A stretch of DNA of 64,000 nt, taken from Pedobacter jeongneungensis (GTDB taxonomy: Bacteria; Bacteroidota; Bacteroidia; Sphingobacteriales; Sphingobacteriaceae). Numbering within the stretch: position 1 is the stretch's first letter; every line of letters begins with the position of its first letter. A program made the translations under genes and the position numbers. Shown piece by piece: positions 38,631 to 47,404 of the stretch. The notes beneath the pieces were generated by a model, which saw only the letters and a program-made list of their open reading frames with translations, was not told the DNA's origin and made no database searches. The stretch is from NCBI RefSeq assembly GCF_000633455.1, contig NZ_AYMG01000002.1:1-64000 (forward strand), in the 5' to 3' direction.

Positions 38631-39521
38631 ATGATACAGCAAAAATATACAGTTAAAATATTTCTGGTTACACTATTGTTTTTTTGTGAGTTACTGGCTT
38701 TTGGACAAGCAAAAAAGAAGAAAGAGGCTGGCAATAGCAAACCTTTTGTGCTTGGTGTGATAGACGAAATTGAATCTAAAGAACTGGCCGAAAAAAGAAT
38801 CCTGAATATATATCTTCCCGAAGGTTATAATCAAAACGATACCACGAAGTATCCGGTAATCTATCTGCTTGATGGTTCTGCCGATGAAGATTTTATCCAT
38901 ATTGTAGGGCTTGTACAGTTTAATAGTTTCGAATGGGTTAATCAGGTTCCGAAATCAATTGTTGTTGGTATTGCAACGGTAGATCGCAAAAGGGATTTTA
39001 CCTTCCCCACTACCATTGAAACTGATCAGAAAAAATATCCTACAACTGGTCATTCAGATAAATTTATTGCATTTATCGGCAATGAACTGCAGCCCTATAT
39101 CCAGGAGAAATATAAAACAAATGGAGCCAAAACCATCATCGGGCAATCTTTGGGTGGGTTATTGCTGACAGAAATCCTGTTTAAAAAACCTTCATTGTTT
39201 AACAATTACATCATCATTAGCCCAAGTTTGTGGTGGAACAACGGCTCCTTGTTAAATGAGAAATCCAAAGTAACGGAAAGCAATTCTAATCAACCTACGC
39301 AGGTTTATATTGCAGTAGGTAAAGAAGGATTAACACCCACAGCAATACCAAGGGTTATGGAGGTAGATGCGAATCTTTTGGCGGAGAAGATCAAAGAAAT
39401 GAAGAACAAGAATGTAAAGGTTTATTTTGATTATTTACCTTTAGAAAATCACGGTACCATCATGCATCAGGCGGTATCCAATTCGTTTCGGTTTTTGTAC
39501 CCTCTATCGGTTAAAGAATAA
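38631..39521 (+). CDS. Exported esterase, alpha/beta hydrolase of the esterase D family
   Basis: 296 residues with an N-terminal signal (IFLVTLLFFCELLAFGQ). The fold matches the BesA/esterase-D group: VIYLLDGSADEDF, nucleophile elbow IIGQSLGGLL, acid-bearing VYIAVGKEG and histidine in LPLENHGTIMH. These hydrolyse carboxyl or siderophore esters and sugar esters. It is a single gene, 110 bases after a possible start region that shows nothing else. Confidence 0.8.
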   Translation: MIQQKYTVKIFLVTLLFFCELLAFGQAKKKKEAGNSKPFVLGVIDEIESKELAEKRILNIYLPEGYNQNDTTKYPVIYLLDGSADEDFIHIVGLVQFNSFEWVNQVPKSIVVGIATVDRKRDFTFPTTIETDQKKYPTTGHSDKFIAFIGNELQPYIQEKYKTNGAKTIIGQSLGGLLLTEILFKKPSLFNNYIIISPSLWWNNGSLLNEKSKVTESNSNQPTQVYIAVGKEGLTPTAIPRVMEVDANLLAEKIKEMKNKNVKVYFDYLPLENHGTIMHQAVSNSFRFLYPLSVKE

Positions 39522-39527
39522 AAATTA

Positions 39528-40058
39528 CTAATCTACACCCAATTCTAAATGTATATCTTCTGGTTCTTCGGTAAATAATTCCGTGTCTGGTTCGCTTACA
39601 GGCACTGCTCCTCTTTTTAAGTAAAAATCAACTGTGTTTTTTGTTGGGGTTGCAGAGATATATAATTTATCTGCCCCAAAAGCTTTAGCTGTTTTTTTAC
39701 AGCAATCTACGAGTTGATTGCCAATCCCTTTATTTTTGTATAAATTGCTCACATAAAGGATGTCCATTTTGCAATAATTTTTCAAAATGCCCCTTTTCTT
39801 ATACTCAACCGAAGCAACAGCGACCAGTTTTTCATCATCAAAGGCGCCAAATACATAACCACCAGCAGTTATTAAGTTAAATTGACGGATGATCATTGCT
39901 TCTAATTCCATTTCTTCAAAACCCAATACAGTTTCTATGTGTGGCACAAGTTTTAAATGATTTTGTTGGTATTTATACAGCCCGGAAATCTCTTCAGAAC
40001 GGTCGATTTCTTCAATTCGGTGGAGTTTTTGCTGATGTAGTTTTCTAATATGTGTCAT
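39528..40058 (-). CDS. GNAT family N-acetyltransferase
   Basis: 176 residues. The acetyl-CoA-binding motif is LYKNKGIGNQLVDCC, the fourth strand is VAVASVEYKK, and LYISATPTKNTVDFYLKRGAVP is the typical C-terminal half. The substrate amine is unknown. It converges on the esterase gene with 6 bases between the stops. Confidence 0.82.
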   Translation of the reverse strand: MTHIRKLHQQKLHRIEEIDRSEEISGLYKYQQNHLKLVPHIETVLGFEEMELEAMIIRQFNLITAGGYVFGAFDDEKLVAVASVEYKKRGILKNYCKMDILYVSNLYKNKGIGNQLVDCCKKTAKAFGADKLYISATPTKNTVDFYLKRGAVPVSEPDTELFTEEPEDIHLELGVD

Positions 40059-40188
40059 TCACAATTAATATACAGGCTATATTATTCTGCTAGTTATTCT
40101 ACCATTTCCACTTCATTTTCTATGCCAAAGTCAGATGTGGTTTACAGTGCTAATTTAAAGATCTTATAGATTGGTTTTACTCCATTTT

Positions 40189-40209
40189 TTTTACACAACC
40201 CGTGTAAAA
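40189..40209. promoter_or_regulatory. Candidate operator upstream of araB
   Basis: Perfect inverted repeat TTTTACAC and GTGTAAAA with a five-base centre AACCC, 110 bases before the araB ATG. It may bind an arabinose regulator encoded elsewhere; none is present in the window. Confidence 0.4.
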
Positions 40210-40318
40210 TCCAAAAAAACGACATATGTAAATGAGCAATATTGGCATTTTACTTAAAAAATCACTTAAATTTTTTATTTCGAATAAATAAACGTTAATT
40301 AGACGATTATTTATTGTT

Positions 40319-42019
40319 ATGAGCACAGCAAACTATGTAATTGGTGTAGATTACGGGACGGATTCTGTCCGGTCCGTTTTAGTTGATACCGCTAACGGGA
40401 AAGAGATTTCCGCTTCCGTTTTTCTTTATCCACGATGGCAGAAAGGCCTGTATTGCAAACCAGCCGTTAACCAGTTCAGGCAACATCCACTAGATTATAT
40501 TGAGGGTTTAACCCACACCATAAAAGATTGTTTGGCCAAAGCCGGAGGATCCGAAATTGCGCATTTGGTGAAAGGAATTTCGGTCGATACCACAGGATCC
40601 AGTCCGGTTGCAGTTGATGCAACAGGTACACCTTTGGCCTTAACACCGGGTTTTGAAGAAAATCCAAATGCCATGTTTGTGCTTTGGAAAGACCATACAG
40701 CCGTTAAAGAAGCTGCCGAGATTAACGAACATGCTAAAAAGTTTCCGGTAAATTACCTCAAATACGTTGGTGGAATTTATTCGTCAGAATGGTTCTGGTC
40801 TAAGTTATTACGAATTTTAAGGGTCGATTCAACTGTTAAAAACAGTACAGCATCCTGGGTAGAGCATTGCGACTGGATTCCTTTTCTACTTTGCGGTGGA
40901 AACGATATTGCTGATATGAAACGTAGCCGTTGCGCCGCCGGACATAAGGCACTTTGGGCAGAAGAGTTTAATGGCCTTCCTCCCGAAGATTTCTTTAAGA
41001 GCCTTGATCCTCTTTTAACAGGCTTTAGAGATAAACTATTTGCAGATACTTATACTTCTGATATCGCTGCCGGAACTTTGAGTAAAGAATGGGCAGAGAA
41101 ACTTGGCTTAACCACCAATGTAGTAATTGGAGTTGGTGCATTCGATGCACACATGGGTGCCGTTGGTGGCCAGATTGAACCTTATTACCTGAGTAAAGTA
41201 ATGGGTACCAGTACCTGCGATATATTAGTGGCTCCGAACCAGGATTTGCATGGTAAATTGATCAGCGGTATCTGCGGACAGGTAAACGGATCGGTAATTC
41301 CAGGTATGGCTGGATTAGAGGCCGGGCAGTCGGCTTTTGGCGATGTATATGCCTGGTTTAAAAACTTAATCAGCTGGCCTTTAAATCATTTACTAACTGA
41401 ATCTAATTTAATTGATGAAGCAACAGCCATTGCCTTAAAAGATGAATTAGAAGGTAAAATTATTGCAAACCTGAGTAAACAGGCTGAAGCTTTAGAAGAT
41501 GGCGATTATGCTGAACTGGCCATCGATTGGTTAAACGGCCGAAGAACACCAGATGCCAATCAGGAACTGAAAGGTGCAATTACCGGTTTGGGTTTAGGAA
41601 CTGATGCGCCAAGATTTTTCCGTGCTTTAGCTGCGGCAACCTGTTTTGGTGCCAAAGCCATTGTAGATCGTTTTAAAGAACAGGGCGTTCCGGTAAAAGG
41701 TATTATAGGTATTGGTGGCGTAGCGAAGAAATCATCATACATCATGCAAATGATGGCCGATGTACTGGAAATGCCGATCAGGATTCACCGTTTTGAGCAT
41801 ACCTGTGCCTTAGGCGCTGCCATGTTTGCGGCGGTTGCGGCTGGTATCTATCCTACCATCGAAGAGGCAATGGCTTCAATGGGAACCGGTTTCGAAAAGG
41901 AATACAAGCCCAATATCAAAAAACAAAAGCTTTACAGGCTTCATTATCAACAGTATCTGGGATTAGGCCGATACCTGGAGAAATACAATAAAAAAGATGT
42001 AAAACCTTATTTATCATGA
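40319..42019 (+). CDS. araB: Ribulokinase
   Basis: Phosphorylates L-ribulose with ATP in L-arabinose catabolism. The length of 566 residues is normal. FGGY family motifs are present: the N-terminal phosphate loop GVDYGTDSVRSVLVD, the ISVDTTGSSP segment and the C-terminal ICGQVNGS and IGIGGVAKKS blocks. The stop overlaps the araD start by 4 bases, so the two are coupled. The upstream dyad at 40189-40209 may be the operator. Confidence 0.97.
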   Translation: MSTANYVIGVDYGTDSVRSVLVDTANGKEISASVFLYPRWQKGLYCKPAVNQFRQHPLDYIEGLTHTIKDCLAKAGGSEIAHLVKGISVDTTGSSPVAVDATGTPLALTPGFEENPNAMFVLWKDHTAVKEAAEINEHAKKFPVNYLKYVGGIYSSEWFWSKLLRILRVDSTVKNSTASWVEHCDWIPFLLCGGNDIADMKRSRCAAGHKALWAEEFNGLPPEDFFKSLDPLLTGFRDKLFADTYTSDIAAGTLSKEWAEKLGLTTNVVIGVGAFDAHMGAVGGQIEPYYLSKVMGTSTCDILVAPNQDLHGKLISGICGQVNGSVIPGMAGLEAGQSAFGDVYAWFKNLISWPLNHLLTESNLIDEATAIALKDELEGKIIANLSKQAEALEDGDYAELAIDWLNGRRTPDANQELKGAITGLGLGTDAPRFFRALAAATCFGAKAIVDRFKEQGVPVKGIIGIGGVAKKSSYIMQMMADVLEMPIRIHRFEHTCALGAAMFAAVAAGIYPTIEEAMASMGTGFEKEYKPNIKKQKLYRLHYQQYLGLGRYLEKYNKKDVKPYLS

Positions 42020-42717
42020 GCAACTATCAAGATATAAAAGAGCAGGCTTACCAGGCCAATATGCAATTGCCTAAGCTGGGTTTGGTGCTTTTTACTTTCG
42101 GAAATGTAAGTGCAGCTGATCGATCGAAAGGTGTTTTTGCCATTAAACCAAGTGGTGTTCCTTATGAAGATTTGTCTCCAAATGATATGGTCATCGTCGA
42201 TTTTGATGGCAATACCGTTGAAGGCAGTTTACGGCCATCATCTGATACTAAAACCCATGCTGTTTTATACAAGCATTGGGAAGAGATTGGCGGCATTGTA
42301 CATACCCATTCTACTTATGGTACAGCCTGGGCACAGGCACAAAGGGCCATTCCTATTTTTGGTACCACCCATGCCGACCATTTAACGGTTGATATTCCTT
42401 GTGCTCCACCAATGGCTGATGAGATGATTAAGGGCAATTACGAATACGAAACTGGGTTTCAGATTATGAACCATTTTGAAAGTTTAGGTTTAAGCCATAA
42501 AGAAGTCGAAATGATTTTGGTAGGGAACCACGCTCCTTTTACCTGGGGAAAAACGGCCGAAAAAGCGGTTTATAACAGTGCTGTTTTAGAAACCGTGGCA
42601 CAAATGGCTTTGTTAACAGAACAGATTAACCTACAGGCACCAAAACTAAAAAATTCATTGATCGAGAAACATTATGAGCGGAAACATGGTGACGGGGCTT
42701 ATTATGGGCAGAAATGA
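42016..42717 (+). CDS. araD: L-ribulose-5-phosphate 4-epimerase
   Basis: Converts L-ribulose 5-phosphate to D-xylulose 5-phosphate by a retro-aldol step. 233 residues, a class II aldolase fold. Zinc ligands H96 and H98 lie in GIVHTHSTYG, with a third histidine near position 170, and the phosphate-binding GNVSAADR and PSGVPY segments are intact. Its product feeds the pentose phosphate pathway, where the transaldolase at 7000 acts. It overlaps araB by 4 bases. Confidence 0.96.
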   Translation: MSNYQDIKEQAYQANMQLPKLGLVLFTFGNVSAADRSKGVFAIKPSGVPYEDLSPNDMVIVDFDGNTVEGSLRPSSDTKTHAVLYKHWEEIGGIVHTHSTYGTAWAQAQRAIPIFGTTHADHLTVDIPCAPPMADEMIKGNYEYETGFQIMNHFESLGLSHKEVEMILVGNHAPFTWGKTAEKAVYNSAVLETVAQMALLTEQINLQAPKLKNSLIEKHYERKHGDGAYYGQK

Positions 42718-42729
42718 GTTTGGAGTATT

Positions 42730-42794
42730 TGTCATGCTGAGGCACGAAGCATCTGCAACCGATAAAACAGATGCTTCGTACCCTCAGCATGACA
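42730..42794. repeat. Palindromic repeat (GTCATGCTGAGG family)
   Basis: TGTCATGCTGAGG and CCTCAGCATGACA form a perfect 13-bp inverted repeat, extended by GAAGCATCTG and CAGATGCTTC. It follows the araD stop and may also act as a terminator. A second structured stretch at 42911-43056 (CCCGAT/ATCGGG, CTGCCCT/AGGGCA) fills the rest of the 420-base gap before araA. Confidence 0.8.
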
Positions 42795-43137
42795 GCGAAT
42801 GATTCCATTCCTGGTGGCTCACTAAACAATTTTATAAATTACAACGATAGATAAATATTTAGCGCTTTGATTTGGAAAGCAATGGCAGCATCATTTAGGT
42901 GATAACAGTCCCGCCCCCGCTTCTGCTCCCGATGTAAAATCGGGGGCATCTCGCTACGGTCGGGTTTAGTTGGCTAAAATTGTGCTGCTATCTGAGGATA
43001 AAACGAAAAGCAAGACTGCCCTAACCGATAAAACACAGGGCACTGCTTTTCAAAAAAAAAAAAGAACATTTCGGTCTGTGAGGACACAGACCGAGGATTA
43101 TAGAGGATTAAACAAATTAAAAATAACATAAATAGTA

Positions 43138-44628
43138 ATGATTGATTTAAAAAAATTACAAGTTTGGTTCATTACCGGTACACAACATCTGTATGGTGAA
43201 GAGACCTTAAAACAAGTAGCAGAACATGCACAGCAAGTGGCAGATTCGTTAAACCAAAATGGAAATATTTCCGTTTCGATCGTATATAAACCAATTGTAA
43301 AAACCACTGAAGAGATTTTCGAAACTTTACAGCAGGCTAATATTGACGAAAATTGTATTGGTGTAATTACCTGGATGCATACTTTTTCTCCGGCTAAAAT
43401 GTGGATCAGGGGATTAAACGTACTTCAAAAGCCTTTATTACATTTACATACGCAATTTAACCGCGATATTCCATGGAATACCATCGATATGGATTTCATG
43501 AACCTGAACCAAAGTGCTCATGGCGATCGCGAGTTTGGTTTTATGGTTACCCGTATGCGTAAAGATCGTAAGGTAGTGGTTGGCCATTGGCAAGATGAGG
43601 AAGTAGCCAAACAGATTGATACCTGGTGCAGGGCTGCTGCCGGATGGCATGATTGGCAAGGGGCTAAATTTGTCCGCTTTGGTGATAACATGCGCTTTGT
43701 AGCCGTTACCGATGGCGATAAAGTAGAGGCTGAAATGAAATTTGGTTTCGCGGTAAATACTTATGGTATAGGTGATTTAGTAGCGGTAATTAATGGAATA
43801 AGTGAGGAATCGATTCAAGGACTATTGAAAGAATATGAAGAGACTTACGAAATGGCTGCTGACTTAAAAGTTGGTGGTGCCAGACATTCGTCTGTTTACG
43901 AGGCCGCTAAAATTGAGCTGGGTTTGAGAAAATTCCTGGAAGACGGCGGCTTTAAAGGTTTCTCTGATACTTTTGAAGATCTGCATGGTATGATCCAGTT
44001 ACCAGGTATTGCAGCACAGCGTTTAATGGCCGATGGCTATGGTTTTGCTGGTGAAGGCGACTGGAAAACCGCTGCTTTGGTACGTGCCTGTAAAGTAATG
44101 GGTGCTGGTTTAGCAGGCGGTAATGCCTTTATGGAAGATTATACCTACCATTTCGATCCGTCAAATTCAATGGTATTGGGCTCGCACATGCTTGAAGTTG
44201 ATGCTTCTCTGGCAAGTGGTAAAGCCAGTTTAGAGGTTCATCCTTTGGGTATTGGTGGCAAAGCAGATCCTGCGCGTTTGGTTTTTAACGTAGCTGGTGG
44301 CGATGCTTTAAATGCATCTTTAATTGATATGGGCAATCGCTTCCGTCTGTTAGTGAACGAAGTAAAAGCTGTAGAAGCAGAACATGATTTACCAAATTTA
44401 CCAGTGGCCCGCGTACTTTGGAAACCATTGCCTGATATGAAAACAGGTTGTGCAGCCTGGATTTATGCTGGTGGTGCACACCACACCGCTTACAGTCAGA
44501 ATTTAACCACCGAGCATTTATTGGATTTCGCAAATATTGCCGGTTTAGAATATGTAAATATCGGTGCAGATACCAAAATCAATCAATTCAGAAATGAATT
44601 GCATTGGAATGAGGTTTTTTATAAATAG
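43138..44628 (+). CDS. araA: L-arabinose isomerase
   Basis: Converts L-arabinose to L-ribulose. 496 residues, typical length. The start motif [15 protein letters not shown] and catalytic regions with metal-binding glutamates and histidines are present ([32 protein letters not shown]). It lies 420 bases after araD, separated by repeats; a separate promoter is possible. A terminator follows at 44658-44688. Confidence 0.97.
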   Translation: MIDLKKLQVWFITGTQHLYGEETLKQVAEHAQQVADSLNQNGNISVSIVYKPIVKTTEEIFETLQQANIDENCIGVITWMHTFSPAKMWIRGLNVLQKPLLHLHTQFNRDIPWNTIDMDFMNLNQSAHGDREFGFMVTRMRKDRKVVVGHWQDEEVAKQIDTWCRAAAGWHDWQGAKFVRFGDNMRFVAVTDGDKVEAEMKFGFAVNTYGIGDLVAVINGISEESIQGLLKEYEETYEMAADLKVGGARHSSVYEAAKIELGLRKFLEDGGFKGFSDTFEDLHGMIQLPGIAAQRLMADGYGFAGEGDWKTAALVRACKVMGAGLAGGNAFMEDYTYHFDPSNSMVLGSHMLEVDASLASGKASLEVHPLGIGGKADPARLVFNVAGGDALNASLIDMGNRFRLLVNEVKAVEAEHDLPNLPVARVLWKPLPDMKTGCAAWIYAGGAHHTAYSQNLTTEHLLDFANIAGLEYVNIGADTKINQFRNELHWNEVFYK

Positions 44629-44657
44629 TTTTTGGTTAATTAACGCTCAATGTTCAG

Positions 44658-44688
44658 GCCGGTAATTTTAGGATTATCGGCTTTTTTT
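44658..44688 (+). terminator. Terminator after araA
   Basis: GCCGGTAAT and ATTATCGGC arms (one G-T pair) with a six-base loop, followed by seven T. Confidence 0.75.
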
Positions 44689-44818
44689 AAACGCGATCGT
44701 CATGCTGAACTTGTTTCTGTATCTATTTGTAAATTATCATTGACTATAAAATTGTTGTATTCAAGCATCTTGATTGGAAATAAGTGCAGAGTATTTTATT
44801 CAGGCAGAAAAAAAACAG

Positions 44819-45094
44819 CTATCCTTTAACAATAGAAGTAAAATCAGAAAAATCCTCGACTTTAAATGCCCTAATATCTCTTACAGACTTCTTGAACCAA
44901 TCAATGTTTGATAGAATATGAATGGCTTTATAAACTGCGGTTAAATTTTCTTCCGTAACATAGGTACTTCCCTGAATCCAATAGAAGCCGCTATTATTCA
45001 AATGACTTTTTATTTCAGCATAGGCACTATGATATTTTTCACCATATTCTTTTTTTAAATCAGATATGGTCATATCAAAGCTTAATGCGTACAT
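44819..45094 (-). CDS. vapD: VapD-family endoribonuclease toxin
   Basis: 91 residues, the full length of the VapD family, a Cas2-like ferredoxin-fold ribonuclease that cuts messenger RNA. The opening [18 protein letters not shown], the central [11 protein letters not shown] and the end [23 protein letters not shown] follow the family closely; the catalytic aspartate is in the first strand (D7). It overlaps the small gene upstream by 13 bases, as toxins and antitoxins often do. Confidence 0.88.
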   Translation of the reverse strand: MYALSFDMTISDLKKEYGEKYHSAYAEIKSHLNNSGFYWIQGSTYVTEENLTAVYKAIHILSNIDWFKKSVRDIRAFKVEDFSDFTSIVKG

Positions 45095-45276
45095 GCTTCC
45101 TCACCTAAAAATCTAAAAAGATCTTCTTTCTCAAAAAAAACTTCACCATCATCTGATTTTGCAGTGATAACAATACCTGCAAATGGATTTTTTTCTATTT
45201 CTATTATAATCCCATCAATCCACTCAGTCCTATCGGTTACTTGTGGAGAAATTGAAACTTTATCGCCTATTTTCAT
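45082..45276 (-). CDS. Small SH3-like protein, probable VapD partner
   Basis: 64 residues, unrecognised family. The sequence alternates short strands ([45 protein letters not shown]), which suggests a small SH3/KOW-like barrel. Its 3' end overlaps the vapD start by 13 bases and both are on the same strand, so it may be the antitoxin. It bears no helix-turn-helix. Antitoxin function is an inference from position only. Confidence 0.6.
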   Translation of the reverse strand: MKIGDKVSISPQVTDRTEWIDGIIIEIEKNPFAGIVITAKSDDGEVFFEKEDLFRFLGEEACTH

Positions 45277-45392
45277 AACAGATTTATTATTTAAGCTAAT
45301 GATTACAAATATAAGTATTTTATAGCTATATTATTTTAATGATAAATTTGCTTCGCAATGACGATCCCTCGATCATAGTTTCAGCTTGACGA

Positions 45393-46409
45393 TTATTCTA
45401 TACTCACCATCGCTTTTATCACCCCATTTTTCGGATTAAGCCAACTTTCAAACTCATCTTTCACCTCATCGAACTTAACCTGATGGGTAATATAATTAGT
45501 AGGATTAACCAAACCTGCTTTCATTGATTTAATTACATGTTCAAAATCTTCAATCGTGGCATTTCTGCTGCTCATTAAGGTCGATTCTCTTTTATGAAAC
45601 TCAGGATGGTTAAAGATTAAATCGCCTTTTTGTAATCCTATTAAAACGAACCTTGCACCATGGGCCATGTAGTTGATGGCATTATTGATTGCTTTTTGAT
45701 TGCCTGTAGCATCAATTACAACAGTTGGCATATCGCCATTTGTAATATCACTCAGTTGCTGAACCACATCAGCTGAAAGCGCGTTAACCATATAGGACAC
45801 TTTCAATTTATCTTTACAGAATGCCAAACGGTCGTCATTAATATCTAGTGCAATTACGTTGGCTCCAGCAATCCGAGCAAACTCCATGGTGCCTAATCCA
45901 ATTGGTCCGGCGCCAATAACGAGTACAAATTCTCCGGGCTGAACAGCTGCCCTTCTAACCCCGTGCGCCCCGATGGCCAAAGGTTCTACTAAGGCAAGTT
46001 CATCGTAACTTAGCCCTTCGCCATTTAAAAGCGTTCTTGATGGAACCTGTAGGTATTCTCGCATCCCGCCATCAACGTGTACACCACAAACCTGCATTTT
46101 TACACAGCAATTGGGCTTGCTCATGCGGCAGGCAATACATTCACCACAATTAAAATAAGGAATAAAAGTAACAGACTCTCCTATTTTAAAACCTTCAGCT
46201 CCATCGGCTTCCACCAGCTCGCCAGAAAGTTCGTGTCCTAAAACACGGGGATAATTAAAAAAGGGTTGAGTGCCTTCAAAAGCATGCAAATCGGTTCCGC
46301 AGATCCCGATCCGTTTAATTTTGATAATGGCGTGATCTTTTTTTAGTTCAGGTTTTTCTGTTTCCGAATATTCAAAAGTTCCCGGTGTTGTACAGGTAAG
46401 GGTTTTCAT
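45393..46409 (-). CDS. Zinc-dependent alcohol dehydrogenase (sugar/polyol type)
   Basis: 338 residues of the medium-chain dehydrogenase family. The catalytic zinc site is CGTDLHAFEG and GHE; the structural zinc has four cysteines in CGECIACRMSKPNCC, and the cofactor motif is IGAGPIGLGTM. Relatives act on L-fucose, L-rhamnose derivatives, galactitol or threonine. It lies 99 bases downstream of the SDR at 46509 on the same strand and is the last gene of the large cluster, so it probably oxidises a sugar made by the glycosidases. Confidence 0.87.
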   Translation of the reverse strand: MKTLTCTTPGTFEYSETEKPELKKDHAIIKIKRIGICGTDLHAFEGTQPFFNYPRVLGHELSGELVEADGAEGFKIGESVTFIPYFNCGECIACRMSKPNCCVKMQVCGVHVDGGMREYLQVPSRTLLNGEGLSYDELALVEPLAIGAHGVRRAAVQPGEFVLVIGAGPIGLGTMEFARIAGANVIALDINDDRLAFCKDKLKVSYMVNALSADVVQQLSDITNGDMPTVVIDATGNQKAINNAINYMAHGARFVLIGLQKGDLIFNHPEFHKRESTLMSSRNATIEDFEHVIKSMKAGLVNPTNYITHQVKFDEVKDEFESWLNPKNGVIKAMVSIE

Positions 46410-46508
46410 TTGTTATTGGTTAATTGTATAAATTGGTTAATCGGTTAACTGTAAGCTGAAAACTGACTAAGGTTAACTGTCAATTGCGAATTGTAAACTG
46501 AAAATTGA

Positions 46509-47297
46509 TTATGCGTTCGCTAATGCTCTATCTAAATGCACGTAGCCTCCATCAACATGAATAATCTGTCCGGTGGTATGGCTCGATTTATTGGACATTA
46601 AAAAAGCAGTCATGTTTGCAATTTCTTCTGCAGTTGTCATTCTGTTTTCCAGTGGAATTTTGGAGGTGATTTCTTTCAGTTTTTCTTCCGCATTGTCTAA
46701 AGTCTCTATCCAGGTTTCATAAGCAGGAGTCCAGCATTCGGCAACAACCACTGCATTCACACGGATCCCATATTTTAGCAATTCTACTGCCCACTCGCGG
46801 GTTAAAGCATTTCTACCACCATTTGCTGCAGCGTAGGCAGAAGTGTTTCCCTGTCCGGTTTCAGCTGTTTTGGAAGTGATATTTACAATTGCACCTTTAC
46901 TTTTAATCAATTCTGGTAAGGCATGGTGCGCCATTAAATAATAATGCACTACATTTTTATGTAACGAAGCCATGAAATCTTGGTAATTTCCACCTTCTAA
47001 ACCTACCCCATCATTAACGCCTGCATTGTTTACTAAACCATCAATTCGTCCAAATTTAGCAACGATTTCTTTAATTACTTTTCCGCAATCATCTGGATTG
47101 GAAAGTTCTGCAACAAATTGTTCTGCTTGTTTGCCCTGAGCAATAATTTCATCAACCACTTTTTGGTTATCTTCTGCTTTTCTGCCAACAATAACAGCGA
47201 TGGCGTCTTCTTTAGCAAATACTTCTGCAATGCTCCTACCAATGCCTTTTGCAGCACCAGTGATGATAATAACTTTTTCTTTTAACTGTAAATCCAT
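46509..47297 (-). CDS. SDR oxidoreductase lacking the catalytic lysine
   Basis: 262 residues. The cofactor motif is TGAAKGIGRSIAEV, the structural motif NNAG, and serine lies in NITSKTAE. The active-site tyrosine is in SAYAAANGGRNAL, where the usual YxxxK reads YAAAN, with asparagine instead of lysine (codon AAT confirmed). Similar proteins annotated as L-fucose dehydrogenase-like carry this variant in Bacteroidota, as I recall. It sits between the DUF5703 glycosidase and the zinc dehydrogenase and probably works on a released sugar. Confidence 0.82.
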   Translation of the reverse strand: MDLQLKEKVIIITGAAKGIGRSIAEVFAKEDAIAVIVGRKAEDNQKVVDEIIAQGKQAEQFVAELSNPDDCGKVIKEIVAKFGRIDGLVNNAGVNDGVGLEGGNYQDFMASLHKNVVHYYLMAHHALPELIKSKGAIVNITSKTAETGQGNTSAYAAANGGRNALTREWAVELLKYGIRVNAVVVAECWTPAYETWIETLDNAEEKLKEITSKIPLENRMTTAEEIANMTAFLMSNKSSHTTGQIIHVDGGYVHLDRALANA

Positions 47298-47320
47298 AGT
47301 TTTTTAATTATTTTAAAGCG

Positions 47321-47400
47321 TTCGTCATGCTGTCCCGAAGTTTCGGGATCAGCATCTTTATTGCTAGTTAGATTCCTGAAACAGGTTCAGGAAGACGACG
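47321..47400. repeat. Intergenic palindromic repeat pair
   Basis: Two hairpins: CCCGAA/TTCGGG flanked by ATGCTG/CAGCAT, and TTCCTGAA/TTCAGGAA with a five-base loop. CGTC at the left is mirrored by GACG at the right. It lies between the SDR and the DUF5703 gene. Confidence 0.65.
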
Positions 47401-47404
47401 CCTC

